Source: Oxytricha trifallax (lineage: Eukaryota > Ciliophora > Spirotrichea > Sporadotrichida > Oxytrichidae). From it: a DNA stretch of 64,000 nt. Positions 57,901 through 64,000 of this stretch are shown in pieces. Below the pieces are notes generated by a model. That model did not search any database, had not been told where the DNA came from, and saw only the letters and a list, made by a program, of their open reading frames with translations. A program made the translations under genes and the position numbers. Positions within the stretch are counted from its first letter, which is position 1. Every line of letters starts with the position of its first letter. The stretch spans positions 1-64,000 of the forward strand of contig ARYC01001189.1 of NCBI GenBank assembly GCA_000711775.1, given 5' to 3'.

Positions 57901-60900
57901 GACAAATAAAGTATCAGTTTTGAATTAGTTTTGCATAATTCTATCAAACATTTCTTCAAGTTTTGAATCAGGGAAGTTTGGATTCTCTATCTTATTTTGT
58001 TATATGAACATCTACTTAGTTAATTTTCTAATTATTAATATTAAATTAGATAGAAACTTGCTCTGGGGTCAAATGTAACGAACCTTTTCCAAGTCTATCT
58101 AGAGCTCTCTCCCCTAACTAGTCCATAAGGACTAGAAGAGGGAACGCTGCCGGGCAACTGGCAGCGAATCTTCTGATGAACAAATGATCATCGAAGATAG
58201 CCAAAACATATATTTTCATAGGAAAAAACTAGTAGAGTCAGACCAAGACTCTAATCAAGATTTGGACGATAGGTTTTACTACTAAATACCTAACAAAAAA
58301 AAGTTACATAACCTGAACCATACACTTGACCTTTGCTAGAAGATCATACAACCTCACCCCAACAAACTTAGCCACAAACAAATCATTATTGAAGACGAAT
58401 AAGTCAGGAATCAATACATGGATTTAAGCAACTTTGCCAGAAATTTCTTTGCTAACACCAACAAACACACTCTTAACACATCATCAGATGAAGATTGGAC
58501 TTCTGATGAAGATGAAGAGGAAGAAGCCTACCTAGCCTTTGAAAGAGAACAACTCTACTACTAGAAAAGATACTACTTTAAACTTAAACAATCCTAGAAG
58601 AAGAATATGAAAAAAGCTTCTAAACACTACACCCAGAGACCCCTATACCAAAACCCCATTGTGGAATAAAGGGAAAGAGAAGAAACAAACGAGTCTTTAT
58701 GTAAACCACTTAACTGTTAAGACAACACAGTGCAACAAGCACTATAATATAAACCTCAATTTTTCAACTCAAGTAAGTTTAGCTCTCATAAAGAGATTAC
58801 CCAAACAAACTTCATTTCCCAAACCCCAATGAAACACACAGTACCCAACTACCTAACTAAGATATTAGAGGAATCACTCCAACTGACCTCTAAGATACGT
58901 GAAGAATCACCCAAAAATTCTATCTAGGTAATACCAAAGGTACTACATACCCTATCAGAATCAGAGGTACTAAATAGGGAATAGGACATCGGAAATCCCA
59001 CCAGAACATAAACTGCTCAGAATCTGATCATAGATTCAATAGAAGATATAAACCTTATACATATATTAATGTATAGAGGGATTAAACCAGATATCCTTTT
59101 AGAAACAACAAGAGTTTAGTAAATACTTTCCGAAAGTGCCATGTTCAAAATAATGGAACATGACATAAGATACGAATTACTTTAGAAACTTATTAACTCC
59201 AAAAATAGTAATCAAGACCCAAAGTTCGGAGAATGGGAAATCTAATTACTTAACTAACTAAGTTCCATCTACTAAGGAGAACTTTAATTAAGAAGCATTC
59301 AAGAGAGAGCACTTCTCTCCAACGATATAAACAGTTCTTAAGAAAAATTCAACGTTGGACTATCTCTTCTACCAATTAAACAGCCAACATTCCAAGTCAA
59401 AAGAAGACAGAGAAAAGAAAATAGAAAGAAAAAGAAATGGCTACAGAAGATGACAGAGAAGAAGAAAAATCTTAAGAATTTTCAGTGGATAGTTAATGCC
59501 CAAATTAACTTATAACACTTGAATTTATAAAAGGGCTTGTCCCTTATATATATTAAAACATATACCAGATCGGGGGTCCCCAGAGACCTCAATGTGATCT
59601 AATTATTATTATTAGTTAATTTTCTGCTTGCTGCAACATTTTAATTGTGGTTCAATGTATTCAAGAAAATCAATGAATAAGCCATCACATAAACTCCATC
59701 TACATTTCTGAAGCTGTATGCGTTGTCAAGGTAGTAAGTATTAGAAAACTGTTCAATGATCCTATCAATCTGTTAACTTTCTCCTGGCAGTCTAAACTAC
59801 TGTAGGAAAAATCTGAGAGCTTCGTCAACTTCTAGTTCTCTAAAGTCTAATTTATTGCTGAATTCTTTTAGAACCTCTTTTGAGAATGGATCATTCAAAC
59901 CAATATATTAGCCTATCGCATATTTACTCAATCCTGGAGTTGTGAGTAAAAATTCTGCTATAATTTAAGCATCATAATCAATAAACTTCTGCTTTACTAG
60001 AAAGTCGATTCCTTTCTTTGGTTTTTCATTGAATAGTATAATTGCACGCTCAACGCTTTACTTAAGTTAGTTATTTTGTTCGATTTTGGTATGAAGGTTT
60101 TCAAGAAATTTAGAGTTTTTCTTCTTAACATTCCATTCATCTCCAAATATATTATGTTAACCAGTAGCCCATTTTTAAGAGTCTAACAATAGCTTGGCAT
60201 TTTAATTAGTCTACGTGCCTAAACCCTAGAATTAAATGTCTTCTTTACTCTGTCCTGTTTCAAAAGGTTTTCTTTCTTAAAGAATAGTAGCAAAGCCAAT
60301 CTATTATTTCTTTAAATCTTCAAAGAATTGCTTATTAAATCTATGTTGTTAATTGGTTTAAAGGCCTGAGGATGATCTATGTTGTAAAAGCATTTCATCC
60401 ATTCTTTGTTCAGTACTTTTTCTGATATGAAAATCGCTGACAAATTTACTGGATGCTCCCTTACTAGGAGACACAATATTGACCTTTTGGAAAGAGGAAT
60501 ATGAATCCCAAATAATATGTTTTCAAATGATTCTGGGGTAAAATTTCATTAAATTTGTATGATACTTTATAATAAGAGTAGTAATAATGCTCATAGTAAA
60601 AACTAAAGAATAAAAGTATGAGGAATTAATTCCAAATACATTATCTTGAGATACTATCAATGATTCTAAATTATTTAAAGTTTAAAAGTATTAAAAATTT
60701 CTATTGAAATTTGATTTAAAAAGCATATTTAGGAAAAAAATTAAGATTAGCATTTTAGTGCAGATTCAAAATTAATGTATAATTTCTCTAAAAAGCTTAG
60801 TAATTAAAAATAAATTTTTATAATTGCTTTTTTTCATATAATCGAATCATAATTGATAAAAAAATCAGTTTTATTAGAAAATATAAAATTACTAAATTAT

Positions 60901-62789
60901 CTTATTAGTTTGCTTTGAAAAATTATTTCATTCATCATTTTAAATTACTATATAATAATTAAAAATTTACATTCGATTTAAGGTTTGGTTAGAGCCCTAA
61001 TATATTTTTGAATTATTTAATGATAAAACTAAAATGCTTGTTAGAAGTATTTAATGCTGAGAGATTGAATAATAACTAGAAGATTTTCTTTCTTACTGAG
61101 ATGGCATTCTTAAAACTTAAGTTTATGATATGAATTTAGGTGTTTAATTTAAGTCTTACTTGCTTCCCATTCTTTACATCACATCATTCGAAGTCATAGA
61201 ATACTGTTAAATACTTAATTAATTAGAAATGATATAATAAACTGTGTTTATGGCTGCTGTAGAGATAAATGTTTTTGAATGGATTCTTGATTCTAAGTTA
61301 TAATCTCATCGAATCTTCTCAAGTGGCTTTTAAGTTCACAATTTATTTGATTTAATGTCAAGATACTTTTCATTTCTTACATTTGATGAAAACCTTGGAA
61401 ATTAGTTGGGATGGGGCTGTCGTACTAGCTTGAAGAATTATCTTTTTCCTAGTAGTATCCACTGTCAGTTCTTAAAATAACATTATAATAAAAAACCATA
61501 GTATATCAACTTATTAAATTTTAGGTTTATTGAAGCTTGATTTGAATTTTATAAGGTTTTCCTATCTTCATTCCCACTACTACCAGACTCCTAAAATTTA
61601 AAGCCTTCATCTTTATTTTTAATATTGTTTCTGGCATTAAGATAGTCTTATTAAGGCTATATAATATCTTCAAATCGTGCTGATGAGCCTTGTTCATCCA
61701 TGGAGTTATTATTGACTTCTAACTAATCCCTGAAATGATAAAAATCCTTTTACCATTAATTGTTTTGTGGGTCATTGAGGTTTTTATTTGATTAGGGGTA
61801 ATGATGCTTTATCTCTTCATGTCCTAGTCTGATTTAGTTTCTCTCTAGCTAAGCATTAAATTTTCCACGCATTTATGCTAGTTTTACTTAATCTACAAAT
61901 ACGATCTATAAATTTACATAAATAGTGTGAAATATGATATATTATAAACTCTTAAAATCTCTTCCTCTTAATTTAAGGCTGATGAACTGGTAATATCACT
62001 TTTGCGTCCAAAAACTTATGAAATTTAACTTCAATATATAATTAAATTTTAATAATTTTTAGTAAAAACTAATTCTTGATTTTTTGAATCACTATTACCT
62101 AGTTGATCTATTTGGCCTACCTTACCATTTTCTTATATTTAAACTTAATTAGTTTCCAATTTTGCATCATCCTTTTTCCTTATCAATTTTTCTTATGAGG
62201 AATATATAAGTTAGTTACTGTTTCTATCTTCCTATTCTGGACCCTCTAAGTTTACAGTTTTTAATTAGTCTTCTGTTTTAAAAAGTAAATTTAGTTTAAG
62301 AAACTTGGCATTAATAATAACTCTGTAATTTTTAGATAATTACATTATAAAACTTTTTATTTTTCTGTTTTCTTGTGCAATCCTGGTATGCTTGCGAAAT
62401 TGGGCGACCCGATGTAATCTGTCTCCTAATGATATGCCGTCATCGCATCGATCCCATCTGCTTGACTTTGTATTCTAAATATTTATCATATAAAGCAATA
62501 TGTTCTAACATGGAAATAACGAAGATGATTGAGTATAATTTATAAGAAATCGTAAGTGTGAATTTGCTATACCTACATATTGCTCTAGTGAGTAAGTTTT
62601 TTCATGTTTCTAAATATATAAACGCTTCAAACTTGACTTCAGTTCTAATCTTTTATTTTAATAATCTTTAATAATAATATTTGGGGGAAGTTTCCTGTAG
62701 TCTCTTGCTCCATTCGGAAATTTCCTGACTCAAACCATAAAAATATGTGTAATTTTTATCACTTTATAAAAATCTTCACCACCCTACAT
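54978..62789 (-). CDS. Sec7-PH-TBC fusion protein (Arf exchange factor joined to a Rab-GAP fold)
   Basis: The N-terminus is tentative (ATG 62789, MQGGEDFYK), with blocks YGLSQEISEWSKRLQETSP (62730-62680) and AYHQETDYIGSPNFASIPG (near 62440). The Sec7 domain (60070-57990) has AIILFNEKPKKGIDFLVKQK, FLLTTPGLSKYAIGQYIGLN, FRLPGESQQIDRIIEQF with the catalytic Glu, and YVMAYSLIFLNTLNHNQNV. A 1.58-kb insertion splits it here. When one 14-base flanking repeat is removed it resumes AASRKLTKQMFIQQNKIENP. A PH-like domain follows (57760-57500; DSEIRNRWVKFLKIIL). The TBC domain starts LWRRGIPPKFRKKIWPFAIQ (57100). Its arginine motif reads IDQDIKNT and its glutamine motif reads IGYLPNVSYLAG (55690), so both finger residues look lost. 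It ends WDNFMLDGEIFAIKTGL and a tail to TGA 54978. Sec7+TBC fusions are known from ciliates. Confidence 0.75.
58016..58029. repeat. 14-base direct repeat, left flank of the germline insertion
   Basis: TTAGTTAATTTTCT, identical to 59612-59625; neighbouring bases differ on both sides. Keeping a single copy restores the Sec7 reading frame. Confidence 0.8.
58030..59611 (+). mobile_element. 1.58-kb germline-limited insertion inside the Sec7 domain
   Basis: Flanked by 14-base direct repeats, it sits exactly between HNQNVAASR and KLTKQMFIQQNK of the Sec7 fold. One long plus-strand frame starts 43 bases inside. The 3' end has a GGGGGTCCCC palindrome (near 59573-59582) and an (ATT)n tail. Long target duplication and a simple 3' tail suggest non-LTR retrotransposition of a short element. 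Alternatively, it is an IES carrying a gene, with the repeats acting as pointers. No reverse transcriptase or transposase motif was seen. Confidence 0.7.
58073..59611 (+). CDS. Long open frame of the germline insertion, product unknown
   Basis: ATG at 58073 (MQRTFSKSIQSSLPQLVHKD) opens about 510 codons in the ciliate code without TGA. Composition: a charged Gln/Asn-rich first third, an acidic cluster TSSDEDWTSDEDEEEEAYLA (58485-58545), QREQLYYQK-type helices, a middle with DINLIHILMYRGIKPDILLE (near 59050) and IMEHDIRYELLQKLINS, and a strongly basic tail (KRRQRKENRKKKKWLQKMTE near 59400). The order acidic then helical then basic recalls retrotransposon ORF1/gag-like nucleic-acid-binding proteins; this is inference. 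Coding-strand base use is C- and A-rich, unlike the T-rich neighbours. The frame has no TGA before the element ends and would read on into host DNA. Confidence 0.55.
59612..59625. repeat. 14-base direct repeat, right flank of the germline insertion
   Basis: Partner of 58016-58029, preceded by the (ATT)n tail of the element. Confidence 0.8.
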
Positions 62790-62799
62790 TTAGAAATTA

Positions 62800-64000
62800 A
62801 ACGATAAGTTGTATAATAGTTTATAATGAGAATTAAACTTAGTATAGTTGAAACTTATTTTTTTAATAAAATTTCTTAATTTAAGGGAGAGAAATTGAGG
62901 TAGTAATTTTGGCAAATAACAGTAATTTTATTGATTTATGCAGTAAACTGCTCCAAAATATTTAAATATTATCTAATTTATTTAACTCAAAACTCCATAA
63001 AAGTCAATTCACTTAATAATATTCTCTAGGATAGTTAAACTATTTTGATCTCTTTATTAATAATTAAATTTAAAGAATCATCAATTTATTTTAATAAAGT
63101 GAGAATAATTTAGGTATATAAATATATAAATTTTTTGATAGTTATTTCTAGATTTTAAAAAAAAAGTATATGTAAAAGGATCTTTTATAGTTAAGAATTT
63201 AAAATGGCAAATAATTATTTATAAAAATTGCAAAGAATTTTATCCTATTTTGTACTTATAATCTTAACTATAATGATACTTTATGGATACATCAATAAAT
63301 TAGCATAAACTAAACATCATTTAAGAACAATTTTAATATTTGTTTAATAAAAATTATTAAGTCTTGCTTATCTTAAAGTTTTAATTATAAGGGATTATTA
63401 ATATCACATTTCTATTGTATTTTTCATGAAATCTAAAATTATTTATTAATTGAATTTTAAATATTTTCGCTGTGTATTAACAAGAATAACAACGATTAAA
63501 ATTATTAAAAATGGGGGAGGATTAAAATAGAGGACCTTTAAATGGACATCAATAAAAATGTGCTTGGCCTCTTTCAACGATAACGGGATTTAATAATCTG
63601 TGGCTGTATAACAAGGCTTGATGCTTGAAGATAATTGATAATATATCCTTTTGGAATCTTAAATAACTATTAACTTCTAAATTTCTATATTTATGTATAA
63701 GATATGGTAACATTATATTACCTTTAGGTTAAAAAATATTAATTATTCAATCTTTTAATAATTCATCATTATTAAAATTTATGATAATTACGATTAAATA
63801 CTATAATTGTGTATTGAAATATAGTTTGAAAATCTTATTAAAAATGAAAATTTGAACATCAATTTATTGAGTTTAAATTCTTTATTTAATCAACTTAGTG
63901 TAAATTTTTCATGAATTAGTGATTAACAAATAAATAGTTTTAATCAGTAATCATTGATGTGACAGGATTTTCACAATGATGCTTCTATTCATTAAACTTT
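62800..64000. other. AT-rich right edge
   Basis: Nothing supported over most of it. About 63505-63625 is GC-richer (GGGGGAGGATTAAAATAG, then CAACGATAACGGG), with a short minus-strand protein-like frame around HQALLYSHRLLNPVIVERG. It could be an isolated MDS of a gene beyond the window. Confidence 0.3.

Noticed and set aside
62380..62475. GC-rich stretch that first looked like a tRNA or structured RNA
   Set aside because: No cloverleaf could be folded by eye, and the minus strand reads as protein (AYHQETDYIGSPNFASIPG) in phase with neighbouring blocks of the Sec7-TBC gene.
1..64000. CRISPR arrays, bacterial operons, rRNA genes
   Set aside because: No regularly spaced repeats, ribosome binding sites or rRNA-like conserved stretches were seen; code and gene structure are those of a ciliate nucleus.

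Overview
The window reads as germline (micronuclear) DNA of a spirotrich ciliate of the Oxytricha/Stylonychia type. Four things show this. (1) Protein-like frames stay open only if TAA and TAG are read as glutamine and TGA is the only stop. (2) Coding blocks are moderately GC-rich and are cut by very AT-rich stretches flanked by short direct repeats (pointers), as macronuclear-destined segments (MDSs) are cut by internal eliminated sequences (IESs). (3) The left edge carries the end of a telomere-bearing (TBE-type) transposon with the 17-base CAAAACCCCAAAACCCC terminus. (4) At least one gene, probably two, has its 3' half placed before its 5' half, so it must be unscrambled during development. 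Most CDS entries below are therefore outer limits of a split gene, not a continuous frame.

Layout. 1-1460: TBE end with a frameshifted zinc-finger/kinase gene. 1461-12826: three minus-strand genes (a His/Gln-rich coiled-coil protein; a PH plus YiiX-like papain-fold protein; an Asn/Gln-rich membrane-anchored protein). 13456-14806: a scrambled gene for a small secreted protein. 15067-18607: a scrambled gene for a gamma-glutamyl-hydrolase-like protein lacking its catalytic residues. 18696-22440: a class-2 lipase gene and a decayed copy. 22510-24658: an AGC protein kinase with a myristoylation-type N-terminus. 24920-26711: a Gln-rich gene. 27067-27670: a palindromic element with 155-base arms. 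27976-32818: three hypothetical genes. 33001-33912: ATP11, an F1-ATPase assembly factor. 34029-38404: a pseudokinase/TPR/beta-propeller protein. 38671-45047: low-complexity genes around a decayed stretch. 45220-46340: a TPR co-chaperone. 46965-49146: an amino-acid transporter. 49744-54621: two more lipase paralogues separated by 2.5 kb of AT-rich DNA. 54978-62789: a large Sec7-PH-TBC gene interrupted by a 1.58-kb germline insertion with its own long frame.

The genes are not an operon; they are neighbours that would end up on separate macronuclear minichromosomes. Shared themes are vesicle traffic and secretion (Sec7/TBC protein, secreted lipases, secreted small protein) and signalling (kinase, pseudokinase). 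Family calls come from motif recognition by eye and no database was searched. Exact intron/IES borders are given only where a GT..AG pair or a pointer repeat restored the frame.
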